DNA from: Flaccisagitta enflata
Taxonomy: Eukaryota; Chaetognatha; Sagittoidea; Aphragmophora
DNA length: 64,000 nt
Direction: 5' to 3'
Assembly: GCA_965153355.1 (NCBI GenBank)
Contig: OZ231126.1
Coordinates: forward strand, 16,926,001 to 16,990,000
In this document: piece by piece, positions 47,205-61,922 of the stretch
Numbering within the stretch: position 1 is the stretch's first letter
Layout of the letters: each line of letters begins with the position of its first letter
Notes under the pieces: model-generated
The model's database searches: none
What the model was told of the DNA's origin: nothing
Seen by the model: the letters and a program-made list of their open reading frames with translations, nothing else
Translations under genes and position numbers: made by a program

Positions 47205-48761
47205 ATCTCCCGCGCTTTCATTTATCGTTTCCTACCTTTGTTGCGGTCCTTTAAGCATCGCAGGGACGACGTCCTGAGCCGTCAGCGTAACTTCCGAATG
47301 AGACACCCCGTTGTTGCGCACGATTCGTTTTTCGTTGCGAATGAGGGTTTCTATTCGGCCACCGTCGTCGACACCGTTGCACGTTCCTGTTGTGAGGTGA
47401 GAGCGTGAAAGATACATGGGTAGTTCGGTATCGATGGGAACGTCGAAGAGCACTGCCCAAGGCCCAGCTTCTCTTAATCCCCACCACCGATTGTTTCCCA
47501 TTTTATCCATGGGAGCGTGAGGAGGTGGATCTGAAATGATCAAAACATAACGAGATCCTCAATTTTTATGTTTTCTATATTTCACGAGCCTTCCTTTCAT
47601 TTAAGAGCATCAAGAGCGAAGTCTTGATGCGGAAGGCTTTCAAATATTAATACATCATATCGACGAAGTGCACAGAAAAAGAAAATCCATTTGCATGTAA
47701 TACTTGTAAAGTGTCCTATTTGCTCGAAAATAACAAATTTAACATGTATTGAATTTAGGGCTTAACTAAATTATCACTATATCTAAAAGCCGAGCATATA
47801 AAACGAAAAAATTTGAATAATCATTTAAAAGAAATAAGAACATTTTCCATTAGTTTAAGTAGCTTTTTTTCATTTTCAGTTTAAACCTCATCTCCTTTAA
47901 AGGGTTGACGGGAAAACAGAAACTACAACATTTAAATGAGGAGCACAGTCTCACTTTGATGTTTTATTTCAAGCTGAAGTCGAAAAGAACTTTTCCCCCT
48001 TTAAAACAAAAAAAAACAGTCATACATCATCGAGTGAAAAAAAAAGAATAAACAAGAAAAAGTTTTAAGAGAAAAATACAGAAAAAAGGGAATTCGGCAA
48101 AATTGGAAAAATAGAGCTCTGTATTTGAGGATCACTTGATCATTGGAGGGTAGGAGCAGTGTGCTAAAGACAACAAAAAAAAAAGAAAAGGTGTGACGGA
48201 TGGATGGACCGATCGCAAAAGCAGGGTGTAGAGAAAAGATATCATTGTAAATACAACTTTAAATGACTTTAAACAACTTTAAACAACTTTAAATGACTTT
48301 AAACAACTTTAAATGACTTTTTTTAAAAAAGACCTAAAATAACTGAAATGTCTACTTTTGACCTATTTGACTTAAGTGGCTTAGAGCGAGCCAGAATGAC
48401 TTAGAATATGACTTAGAATGACTTAGAATGACTTAGAGTGACTTGGAATGGTTTAGAAGGCCTAGAAAATAACTTAAAGTATAGTAAAAAAGTAAAGTGT
48501 AACGGACGGACGGACGGACGGACGGACGGGTCGACATTAACCAACAACGGCAATACAAAAAACCGGGTTGTAGAGTCGCGTGAACGCGACAAAAAAAAAA
48601 AACCTTCAGATACCTTGTAAAAGAGATGGAAACGACGGTGGCTTGAGATCCTCATTGCTCGGTGGCGCCGATGGAGATCCGCTTTTCTTCGCTTTGATCC
48701 ATCCGGTTGATGGTTCGATGTCGACATCGTTGAAACCCAAGTCCAAGTCGTTTGACGACAT
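43689..48761 (-). CDS. Gln/Pro-rich unknown protein, 762 aa, 4 exons
   Basis: Exons 48761-48614, 47530-47236, 46437-46196 and 45292-43689, GT-AG borders, total exactly 763 codons. Exon 2 has the most ordinary, globular-looking sequence (WWGLREAGPWAVLFDVP, then YLSRSHLTTGTCNGVDDGG). Exon 3 is Lys/Gly-rich (SRKGKRGGGKGSSKD), perhaps nucleic-acid binding. Exon 4 is low complexity: poly-Gln from pure CAA codons at 45,040-45,112, poly-Pro, PQ repeats, and a C-terminal coiled coil (about the last 60 residues, Ala/Arg/Glu-rich). Introns hold (GA)n and CTCACT arrays. Low-complexity activation-type regions suggest a regulatory or scaffold role, but this is a guess. Exon 3 has a 129-bp tandem duplication of its 5' end. 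Confidence 0.8.
45040..45112. repeat. (TTG)n array encoding poly-Gln
   Basis: A pure trinucleotide run inside exon 4 of the 762-aa gene. On the coding strand it is (CAA)n, giving about 25 Gln. Confidence 0.9.
45301..45552. repeat. (GA)n array with AAAGA interruptions in intron 3 of the 762-aa gene
   Basis: Begins 8 bases from the 3' splice site of exon 4. On the coding strand it is a (CT)n tract that would serve as the polypyrimidine region. Confidence 0.92.
46082..46150. repeat. (CT)n microsatellite in intron 3 of the 762-aa gene, donor side
   Basis: A pure CT run about 45 bases downstream of the exon 3 donor. The donor itself reads GTGAGAGAG on the coding strand. Confidence 0.9.
46352..46609. 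repeat. 129-bp perfect tandem duplication over an exon border
   Basis: Positions 46,352-46,480 and 46,481-46,609 are identical. Each copy contains, on the minus strand, the 3' splice site and the first 29 codons of exon 3 of the 762-aa gene, plus upstream intron. The copy junction reads GGAG|GTTCC, so the outer copy could act as a small alternative exon. Confidence 0.9.
46618..47205. repeat. CTCACT/CACT arrays and (CT)n in intron 2 of the 762-aa gene
   Basis: Imperfect TCTCAC arrays (46,618-46,890), a pure (CACT)n block (about 46,890-47,005), mixed CTCACA words, and (CT)n at 47,131-47,202 ending about 30 bases from the exon 2 donor. Confidence 0.92.
48108..48598 (-). repeat. Two reverse partial copies of the dispersed repeat and a GACTTAGAAT array
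   Basis: Partial copies at about 48,115-48,240 and 48,470-48,598, the latter with (ACGG)n and ending GGGTTGTAGAGTCGCGTGAACGCGAC. Between them, at 48,260-48,460, are tandem ACTTTAAA and GACTTAGAAT decamers. All of it lies within intron 1 of the 762-aa gene; no exon is seen in 47,531-48,613. Confidence 0.75.
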
Positions 48762-48841
48762 TTTTCACGTTGGTCTTGTTGATTTTTTGTTCTGAGAAGA
48801 AAATCAGGCGCCGGAAAAAGTTTAGAAAAAATCAAAATCAA

Positions 48842-49182
<341 letters not shown>

Positions 49183-49479
49183 AGAAAAAAATGGAGAGCA
49201 ATAATTTTCATGGACGGTCACGACGTTTTTGAATGCGACTTGAAAAATCCCCGGCCTTAAATACTACGGGGTTTATGTAAAAATAATTCCATTGCAAAAT
49301 AAAAAAAAAATGTTGTTGTAAAATATGCAAGATGCTGTCGTCGTAACTCCCTTTTTTTATAACATCCAGGCCTTTTATTTTTTTTTATTGTACAACAACA
49401 ACAACACGCGCATTTTATAGACTTGTATCGAAGGAAATGTGTGAAAAGAAAAACGAGAACCGCACCATCAGAGAGAAGA

Positions 49480-49484
<5 letters not shown>

Positions 49485-49567
<83 letters not shown>

Positions 49568-49676
49568 CGATTCGGGGAAAAAAAAGTTCAGTGTCGAAAA
49601 GAATAAGACAAAAGGTCAAAGGCCGCATGCTTTTTTTCCTTATTTTCTTGTTTTTTTTCCCCGACCGTCTTTTATT

Positions 49677-49767
<91 letters not shown>

Positions 49768-49850
49768 GACACACAGAGACACGCACACAGAGACACACAC
49801 AGACACACACAGACACGCACAGAGACACACAGAGACACGCGCACAGAGGA
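49485..49850. repeat. (GA)n and (CA)n microsatellites in the divergent intergenic region
   Basis: (GA)n at 49,485-49,563 and (CA)n at 49,680-49,764 with CACAGAGA variants to 49,850. The region 48,762-51,328 separates the minus-strand half from the plus-strand half and shows no gene I can support, though the missing first exon(s) of the ATPase should lie here. Confidence 0.9.
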
Positions 49851-50156
49851 GCGCGCTTTTCTGATGATCATCAGATTTTCATCCGCTGTACATTCGCTGA
49901 GCATCAAAGGAATCGAGGTGACATTGATGAAAAAAGCTGATGATAAAGCCGATGACTAATTAATGAAATCAGATGCAAGAGTGATGTCGGCAGATGGACA
50001 AGTTCGCATCCCCACCTTTTACATCGGCTTTCCCACCTTTTACATCAGCCTGCCACCTATTTCATCGATCTTGCCACCGATTCCACCACTTCCACCAATC
50101 CCACCACCCTATTTTCTCTCTCTTTTCTCTCTAACTCTCTAACTCTCTCTCTCTCT

Positions 50157-50158
<2 letters not shown>

Positions 50159-50244
<86 letters not shown>
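50159..50244. repeat. (CT)n microsatellite
   Basis: A pure CT run of 85 bp in the divergent intergenic region. Confidence 0.95.
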
Positions 50245-50245
<1 letters not shown>

Positions 50246-50432
50246 ACGTCTCATCTCTTCTTTCTTACATGACGTCGAGAGAAAGAAAGAAAGAGAAAAA
50301 AACCCGAAACAAAAGAACACATTAAGAATGGAAACCATCTTTCCATCTTTTTTCTCTCGCTTTCCGTTAAAGATTTTCCTCGTTGAGCAGTACTTTTCCA
50401 TAAGCCAGCCCAATACATACTATCTATCTACT

Positions 50433-50640
50433 ACAGTAAGACCCTTTTTCCCCCAAACCTCATCGGGTCTCATTGAGAAATGGAAAACTTTTCTTTTCTC
50501 ACCATTATCTAAGATGTTTAAACTTTTAAAAAGAGGTGCAATCGCATACAATAAAACTAGCATTTGAAACTTCAAAGTGTTGACTTTTATTGATGGATAG
50601 CCTTAAAAAGCGGGACTGTTATTGCGGGGTTCCACTGTAT
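50433..50640. mobile_element. Possible pogo/Tigger-type MITE remnant
   Basis: Left edge TACAGTAAGACCCTTTTTCCCCC, right edge GCGGGGTTCCACTGTA, flanked by TA. The ends are imperfectly inverted. GGGGTTCCACTGTA is typical of pogo/Tigger-like ends. A related fragment (GGTATAACGAAGTTCAACTGTAA) occurs at 57,520-57,537. Confidence 0.4.
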
Positions 50641-50720
50641 TCCTATCGCGCGATCGTCTTACCACCGGTGGAAGGTCGATGGAAAAATACTGGAGAGCCG
50701 GGATAAGAGACGCCTCGTCG

Positions 50721-50724
<4 letters not shown>

Positions 50725-50801
<77 letters not shown>

Positions 50802-51073
50802 CACGCGCCTATTGTAACGCGTGAGCAGAGATAGAGCTAAAAGTCGAAGTTCCATTCATCCGACTGAGTGGAGGTGGCAACCGCCGAAAGGGAGGTTTTC
50901 TTCCGTGGACGATATTTAGCGGCCGGCAATGTCGTAACATATTTTTGGGGGACTCATTGATCTCATAACACAATAACACATAACATATTGAGGGACGGCG
51001 TCATGGGGAAAAAGGATGGAAAAGTACTGGAAAAGTACTGAGATGAGAGAGAGAGGAGTGTGTGTGTGTGTGA

Positions 51074-51161
<88 letters not shown>

Positions 51162-51260
51162 TGAAAAGAAAGGAATAATGATGGAAAAAGGAATGTGTGC
51201 GTGTGTGCGTGCGTGCGTGTGTGCGTGTGTGCGTGTGTGCGTGCGTGTGTGTGTGCGTGT
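50725..51260. repeat. (GA)n runs and a GTGC/GTGT-rich block upstream of the ATPase exon
   Basis: (GA)n at 50,725-50,798 and 51,070-51,157; GTGTGCGT words at 51,192-51,262. The unique stretch 50,820-51,000 has one open frame but no splice pattern that fits the ATPase. Confidence 0.85.
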
Positions 51261-51328
51261 TTATGAAGTTGTGCAATAATGATAATAATAAAGCCGATGA
51301 TGATCTCATCTTCTCTTCTTCTCATTAG

Positions 51329-51411
51329 TTCAAGCGCAGGCAAGAGTTTCTGGGTCGCGGACTTATTAAAACGCATCTGTCCCTATCTAATCCCGATAGC
51401 GCCAACGTGAG

Positions 51412-51496
<85 letters not shown>

Positions 51497-53090
51497 GGTT
51501 GTTTGTTTGTTGTTGCCGCCATTGTTGATTTTTTATTTCCCTTCCCCCTTCCTCTTCTCTAACCCTGTTCACAGCTGTATTGTCTGGGTCAGTCAAACAC
51601 CTGTGCCAAAGATCTTAAGAGATAAAGTGAAGCAAGCCGCGGAATTATGGAATTGTGAATATCATATCTTTGACGGAAAAGGAGGAATCTTATCAGAATC
51701 TTATCTAAACAGCTACAACTTTACGAAAGAGTTACGCAAAAAAGAGAATGACAAGGCTGACATCTCGAATGATAAAGAAGAAAGAAATAATGACAAAAAG
51801 AAAGAGTTAGACGGCAGTGAATGTGATGGCAGTGACGATGAATGTAAATCTTTTATCAGAAGCGTCATAGCGCCGGCGAGAAGCTCAGGCTCGGTGAGAC
51901 GCGAGGATGATTACATTTATGGTCAAAACGACACACGAAAAACAAACAAACAAACAAACAAACGGCCTTTACTAGGGACAAAATCAAAATGGGCTCAATT
52001 CCTATCTTTATCAGACAATCAGCTTACCAAGCACGGGTCCTTCATAGCAGCCAATGGGTTAGAGCCATCGGGACAGAAGAGACGCCGACGGACTGACGAG
52101 AAAGAAACAACAGATCTATCAGGAGGTTACGTCACCACACGATCACAAAAAAAAAAAGAACAACGAGAAGAAGAACCGCAAACCGAAGTTGATCTTTCGG
52201 TCGAGCAACAACGGCAACAACGGCTAAAAGAAAGAGAGGAAAAAAAGGAAGAAAGTAGAAGAAGAAGGAAGAAAAGAGAATCGGCGGAGGAGGTCAAAGG
52301 TGCTGACGACATAACCTCCACCAAGGAGGGGGAAACCTATAAAAACCCTCACTCCCTCCATGGAAAAGAAACGCCGGCCGAGAAGGCTAGAGAGCGCGTC
52401 CAGAAAGCGAGCGAGCAAGAAAAAGAATACAAAACCATTTGCTTTCCCGTAAATTCTATCTTAATTTTTGACGATATATTAATCTCTTCCGATTTGTCAT
52501 CTCATGACAATGAAAATGACCCTCGACAGCAAAAACGAGAGATGACAAATATTTTACGCCATTTAAGCCAGGTTGCCGGGGCAGGTTCAAACCATCTGAA
52601 GCTTAACACTCTCATGGTTTTCCATTCTTATAATTTTAGCGGAGGTTCAGTTAATAACGCGGAAACTGCTCTATATAGTCGAATCATAAAAAATAATTTA
52701 AAGAGTTTTACTCTGTTTCCAATCAATTCTCGTGAGATACGTAATATATTACAAAGTAATTCAAGTGGTCAAGATTATATAGCAATAAAAGAGCTAACGA
52801 ATGTAGCTTTTAATCAATCAGCTTATTACGACACACTGAATAAGCAGAGTGAAAATCCTCCAAAAAACTGCCTTACCTTCGCATTTCCTGAAAATTGCGT
52901 TAACGATAAAACTGTAAATTTTCGAATTAACGAATTAAGTCTTGATGAGGGAACGAAAGCGGCCTTGTTTCTTCCACCTGCATTTCTAACGCACGATCTC
53001 CTTACCAGATCTGATAAATTGTCATCAACGACAACAACAACAACGCCTTTGCCTGACGAGGAGGATGTCAAATCTCGGATCTTTTCATAG
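51329..53090 (+). CDS. ATP: DNA-packaging ATPase (A32/FtsK-HerA type), 5' part missing, at least 2 exons
   Basis: Exon 51329-51406 carries the Walker A motif SSSAGKSFWVADLL (the first base completes a codon from an unseen upstream exon). The intron starts GTGAGTTGTTG and is a (TTG)n array. Exon 51575-53090 continues in phase with CIVWVSQTP and later the Walker B strand SILIFDDIL, about 290 residues on. As in Polinton/adintovirus packaging ATPases, the P-loop is followed by a strand of the IVW type. Unusual is a charged insertion of about 260 residues (Lys/Glu/Arg-rich, low complexity) between the motifs, making the protein about twice the family length. After Walker B come FHSYNFSGG and an SRIIKNNLKSFTLFP segment similar in order to the family's C-terminal part. 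Expected role: ATP-driven genome packaging. Confidence 0.83.
51415..51495. repeat. (TTG)n microsatellite at the 5' end of an ATPase intron
   Basis: The donor reads ACGTGAGTTGTTGTTG, so the repeat starts within the splice donor itself. Confidence 0.92.
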
Positions 53091-53113
53091 ATAGACAAAA
53101 AAAGAACAGTGCC

Positions 53114-57469
<4,356 letters not shown>

Positions 57470-57579
57470 ACCCTGCTATAACGATTGCTATATCTATCTG
57501 TAATGAAAAGATCTGGTATAACGAAGTTCAACTGTAATGTCATCGTAATTTCCTTTATATTTCCGTCTATTTTTTCTAG

Positions 57580-58182
57580 ATGGCAGGGTTAATTTCTTAC
57601 ACAACCTCATTGTTCGCTTCTCTTTTAACGCCGTTTCTCCGGTTCATGAGAACTTTCTTTTACAACGAGTCGAGAGAGATGATTCGGAACGACATTTCCA
57701 ATGACATTTCCGCTGACGACTCCAAGGAAACCTCACCTGCTCCAGAAGCGTCATACGGAAGCGGAAGTGGAATCCCTGACGATCTTCTGTCATCCGGCCC
57801 TGGAAGAGATTTGATTCTTTTCGTCGACGCCAACGAAAAGAAATTGGCTCATCTCCTGTTTGTCACCCTAACCAAATCAGGGTTCCATATTGTCATTAAT
57901 CATACAACCCGGGATCTGCCTCTCGCTTTGCGGCGTAGCAAAGATTTTCGTCAAAAGGAACGGCATTCTCTGCAGATCGCGATAGAAGAAAATAAAGATT
58001 TCCTAAAAGACCGCCCATTTAAACTGCTTCTCACCTCTATTCCGCTCTTCCTCCATCTCCTTAATTCAGACAGGAACGGCTTTCTGAAAGGACTTTCATT
58101 CACTCTCGCATATGTAGGGAAAGATGAAAGAAGCCATTTGCCGAATATTCTGTCGGAGAATAAAATTTTCAACTCCGCCTAA
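57580..58182 (+). CDS. Unknown protein, 200 aa, hydrophobic N-terminus
   Basis: The ATG lies immediately after a 3' splice site (TTTTTTCTAG|ATG), so a 5' UTR intron or upstream exon is likely. Residues 1-28 (LISYTTSLFASLLTPFLRFMRTFFY) are hydrophobic and could be a membrane anchor or an amphipathic helix. Residues about 30-70 are a Ser/Asp-rich linker. The remaining 130 look globular (RDLILFVDANEKKLAHLLFV, then LLLTSIPLFLHLL). It lies between the 1,015-aa and 401-aa genes on the same strand, in the structural/packaging half, so a minor virion protein is possible. No family recognised. Confidence 0.75.
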   Translation: MAGLISYTTSLFASLLTPFLRFMRTFFYNESREMIRNDISNDISADDSKETSPAPEASYGSGSGIPDDLLSSGPGRDLILFVDANEKKLAHLLFVTLTKSGFHIVINHTTRDLPLALRRSKDFRQKERHSLQIAIEENKDFLKDRPFKLLLTSIPLFLHLLNSDRNGFLKGLSFTLAYVGKDERSHLPNILSENKIFNSA

Positions 58183-58231
58183 ACCGTCATACAGGAGCAT
58201 CAAGGCACGTGCTGCTTGACTTTACACCTCA

Positions 58232-58325
58232 CTGCTCCTGTCCAAATACGACCTCAAATAGGGGTCTTACCTACCTGTACGCGATTGGGGAGGTAGCCGT
58301 GTATCCGGCCTTGTTTTTTTTTTTG
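58232..58325 (+). repeat. Dispersed 'CCGGCCTTG' repeat, partial, upstream of the 401-aa gene
   Basis: GCTCCTGTCCAAATACGACC ... TGTACGCGATTGGGGAGGTAGCCGTGTATCCGGCCTTGTTTTTTTT. It is followed by a T/C-rich tract and TACTAG at 58,374-58,379, a likely 3' splice site of a 5' UTR intron. Confidence 0.8.
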
Positions 58326-58423
58326 TTTTTTTTTCTTTCTCTTTTCTTATGCTTATTCCTTTTATTTGATCCTACTAGGGCTCTAATTCGCCATGCTTTT
58401 TTCAATCTATTCCTTGATTAACT

Positions 58424-59110
58424 ATGTCAAATGACGTCCAAACCAACAGTGTCAACACTATCTCAAATATAAAGGAAAAATTGAACATTATATCGGCCAA
58501 TATCACTAAAAACTTATTGATATCACAACAAAACATCCAACGTTCCTATCTGATAAATGAGAGAGATTTTTTAGGAATTTGTCAACTCGCATTGCACTCA
58601 ATTTATAACAGAGAAAAGGAAGGTGAAAAACAACAGGACAAAAACACTATAGAAAAAGAAACAGAAGAAGAAATAAAAGATAATAAAAAAGAGGAGGAGG
58701 AGGAGAAGAAAAACGAGGGAGAAGAAAAAGAGGGAGAAGAAGAAAATATGAAACCATCAATGAAAGCTAGCGGGAGCCATGAACATGACCATTGCAACCA
58801 AGAGGAAAGCCAAAAACTAAAAAAAGAAATTCTTAAAATCATAGAAGCTCCAAACTTTAATTCAGAAGCTAAATCTTCCCTTTTGAACGAATGTTTTCAA
58901 CGATATCTAAAAAATGTCAACCTTAGAAAACAAAATGAACTAGATGCGAAATATGCAAAAAGATATCCAAATATTTTGATGGGTGGTAGCAAAGAAAATC
59001 AAAATTCAAATAATGAAGATGATAGCGAGGAGACAGAGGAAGAGGGCAACAATAACGACAACAACAACAAAACAGAACAACAACAACAACAACAGAAACA
59101 ACGACAAAAA

Positions 59111-59188
<78 letters not shown>

Positions 59189-59629
59189 CGTAAACAACAA
59201 CGAAAAAAAGTTAACAACATTAGAATTGAAATGTTTTTAAAAAAAATGATTAACTATTCAATCAGAAATATTTTAACTGTAACTAAATTGAATCCTCTAT
59301 ATCTTACAAACCTTAAGGCTCAAGGGCGGAGAATTTTGCAATTTTTTCAAAAAGGAAAAATGAAAAACAAAAATAAGATCATCAGTCCGGATGGTCAATT
59401 TTCTCTTAAAAAAAATACCGTCTTTTATCCTAAGGGAAAAATTTCACTTGACAAGTTGATTGCTGCCTATTCTTTAAATCGGTCCAAAATATTTGAATTC
59501 TTGCAGGCCAGGGATGCAATCGTTGAACCCTATACTGCGTCAGAAAAAAACTTTTTGAAAACTTTTCAAGGCAAACTCTGCCTGCCTCCACACTCAATCC
59601 CATGTGCATCAGTGAGACGGCTGAAATGA
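58424..59629 (+). CDS. Unknown protein, 401 aa, with acidic and poly-Gln regions
   Basis: A single exon as far as visible, probably with a 5' UTR intron ending near 58,379. The N-terminal 70 residues are helical (NTISNIKEKLNIISANITKN). Then comes a Glu/Lys-rich stretch, a second helical block (residues about 130-185), an acidic patch, and poly-Gln from (CAA)n at 59,077-59,190. The C-terminal 130 residues are basic and globular (NNIRIEMFLKKMINYSIRNI, later GQFSLKKNTVFYPKGKISL). It ends 64 bases before the integrase start. Basic ends with acidic and Gln-rich linkers suit a DNA-binding or core protein, but this is inference. No family recognised. Confidence 0.75.
59077..59190. repeat. (CAA)n array encoding poly-Gln
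   Basis: A nearly pure CAA run in frame within the 401-aa gene. Confidence 0.9.
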
Positions 59630-59693
59630 TTCTATTTTCTTTTCCTTCTTTCTTGCTTTCTTTCATTCAATAATACAGGTTATATCTAGAAAT

Positions 59694-60596
59694 ATGGAAG
59701 AAATCACCACAAGAAAAAACTCTCTTAAAGACCCAGTAAAACATTTGATTAAAAAATATTATACAAGTGATGACATACACCTCAACCCCAACACTTCTAA
59801 TATATTAAGCGAAATAAAAAAAGATAGGAATCTTGAAGGTTTAACCGCTGAAGACATAATCTCCTTCAAAAACAGCTTATATCACATTTCGGTAAGCGAG
59901 AAAAAGTAAAGTTATCAGTTTCGGACTTTTGCACAGAATACTGATTGTATCTACCTTTCCCCCTTCTTTTCTCCCCAGAGATCGCAAGAATATAAGATTT
60001 TAAAAGGAAAAAATCGGTATACAACGAGACAATATGTCAGTTTCGGTCCAGGTGAAATGAAAAAATGAGCTTAAAAAATGATTTTTTGATTTTTTTTGAA
60101 TTTTTTTCTGATTTTCTTTCCTATTTTTAGTCGCGGACACGCGACTCTACACCTTAAAAAATGATTTTTTGATTTTTTTGAATTTTTTGAGCTTAAAAAA
60201 TGATTTTTTTGATTTTTTTGAATTTTTTTTCTGGATTGCCGTGTATCCGGCCTTGTTTTCTCTCTTCCCCCAAGGTCAAATTTTAGCAATGGATTTGTCG
60301 TACATCCGGAAAGTGCGTCGTCAGAAACGCACAGCGATTAGCGCTCAAACGAAACCGACCATAATATTGGTTCTTTTGGATATATTTAGTCGCTTCTGCC
60401 AGTTGAGGATCTTACCTGACCAACGAGCGATAACAGTTCAGCAGGCTATAAGAGAAGCTCTTTCTTTTTTCCTGCCAGTAACAAGGAAATCCAACAATTA
60501 TTCACACTTTCTGACAGACCGAGGTATGTTTTCCCCCCTCCCCCCACTTCCCTCCATATATCTATCTATCTGTCTCGCTCACCTATCTATCTCTCT

Positions 60597-60674
<78 letters not shown>

Positions 60675-61728
60675 TTTCTCTCTTTCTCTCTCTCTTTTCA
60701 TCCTCTTTTGTTTTTTATGGTCAGGTAGCGAATTCAAAAGTGACCTGTGCAAGAACACCGGAATTCCAAATCTATTTCATGTCAGAACGTCAAATATCAA
60801 CAAAATTTCATTAGTTGAAAGACATATAAGGCTAGTAACAAACCCGTCCGTCCGTCTGTCACCGCACTTTGTTAATGGGAAAGGTTTCGGCCTTACTGCT
60901 CCAGCCTAAACGCTCCACTGGTCTTTACGGTTCCCTACCCCTCACCCGCACGCGACTGAGGTAGCCGTGTATCCAGCCTTGTTTTTTTTTCACTTCAGGA
61001 AATGCAAAAAAGTTTTTTTTCGAATTTTGATACGACATCCAAGTTTGCAATACGACAAAGTTGTCCATCTAACAGAGGTCGTCCTTAATTCTACCCCCAG
61101 CCGAGCCATCGCTTATTACACACCTCATAGAGTTCAATTTGACAACTATATCTCATCCAAAGTGCTTAGACAACAATTGCAGTTATACAGAAAAAATCAG
61201 GAAGAAGCTAAAAATGTCTTTGAAAGATTAGACAATGATAAAACTTTTAAAATATATGATAAGGTCCGCTTAAAACTAACAAAGCAAATTATTAGAAAAG
61301 AAAGCGGGCTTTTTAATCCCTTAGTGTCTAAAGAAGTCTTTGAGATTTCAGCTGTCAATTCTGATAGATATCCATGGTCTTACCGTTTGAAAGAACTACC
61401 TGGACATAGACTCTTTTATGCTTGGAATCTAGTAAAAGTCGATGAAAGAATACTAAAAGAAGCGGACAAACAAAAGCATTTGGTCTTACAGAATGATGAA
61501 ACTACATCAATTGATGTAATAGACATTAAAAAAAGGGAATCAAACATGTTACGAAATAAAAAAATATTACCCTCTAAGTCTGAAATCATGTTTGAAATCT
61601 TACACAAAGGAGAAAGACAGTTCGTAACAAAAGAGACATTACTTTTATTCAAAAAAATGTTTGATGATGATGTGCTTAAATATTCGATGAAATTTGATTT
61701 ACCTGAATTTCAACAATACCGTGTGTAA
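59694..61728 (+). CDS. INT: rve-type DDE integrase (Polinton/Maverick type), 451 aa, 5 exons
   Basis: Exons 59694-59891, 59979-60051, 60275-60523, 60725-60830 and 60999-61728 add to exactly 452 codons. All introns are GT-AG except intron 4, whose donor is GC (ATAAG|GCTAGT). The catalytic triad is in place: D97 in ILAMDLSYI, D172 in FLTDRG with GSEFKSDL after the intron, and E205 in SLVERHIR. LLDIFSRF between them is a hallmark of this family. The N-terminus lacks an HHCC zinc finger and resembles the helical lead-in of Polinton integrases (a tyrosine-containing YKILKGKNRY segment just before the core). The last 150 residues include the strand-rich YRLKELPGHRLFYAWNL segment usual in these enzymes. 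Role: insertion of the element into host DNA. Introns 2 and 4 are largely dispersed repeat and intron 3 is (CT)n. Confidence 0.95.
60127..60265 (+). repeat. Dispersed 'CCGGCCTTG' repeat in integrase intron 2 (sense)
   Basis: Ends of the family (AGTCGCGGACACGCGACTCTACACC and ATTGCCGTGTATCCGGCCTTGTTTTC) flank a centre replaced by tandem AAAAAATGATTTTTTGATTTTTTTGAA units. The 3' end lies 9 bases from the splice acceptor AG. Confidence 0.88.
60600..60690. repeat. (CT)n microsatellite in integrase intron 3
   Basis: A CT run of about 66 bp plus degenerate TCTC to the acceptor region. The intron is otherwise pyrimidine-rich. Confidence 0.92.
60838..60990 (+). repeat. Dispersed repeat filling integrase intron 4 (sense)
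   Basis: A diverged copy: CAAACCCGTCCGTCCGTCTGTC ... CCTCACCCGCACGCGACTGAGGTAGCCGTGTATCCAGCCTTGTTTTTTTTTCAC, ending 8 bases from the 3' splice site. It accounts for nearly all of this 168-base GC-AG intron. Confidence 0.85.
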
Positions 61729-61922
61729 CAAAAAGACTTTGTAAGACTTTTTAAAAAAAATATCACAATAGCAAGCTATTCCCAAAAATTTTTTACTATA
61801 ATTCATTTAACTTAACTAACCAGAGTCGACGGGGAGACGAAACTTACAGACGGACGAATATTGCGTTTTTTTATTGTGTGTTTTTTTTTTTCAGTCTTAC
61901 AGGGTGTTTTTCTTCATTCAAA
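61729..61922. other. Short intergenic gap between integrase and penton-like gene
   Basis: Contains the remnant GTCGACGGGGAGACGAAACTTACAGACGGACG (a dispersed-repeat fragment) and a T-rich tract with TTTTTCAG at about 61,893, a likely 3' splice site in the 5' UTR of the next gene. No coding sequence seen. Confidence 0.5.

Noticed and set aside
50328-50567. 79-aa plus-strand ORF as the first exon of the ATPase
   Set aside because: Its possible donor leaves phase 0, whereas the Walker A exon needs phase 2, and the right part lies in a MITE-like remnant.
50820-50950. Open frame with a Gly-rich patch just upstream of the Walker A exon
   Set aside because: It suggested a P-loop lead-in, but its donors give phase 1 and no join restores the frame.
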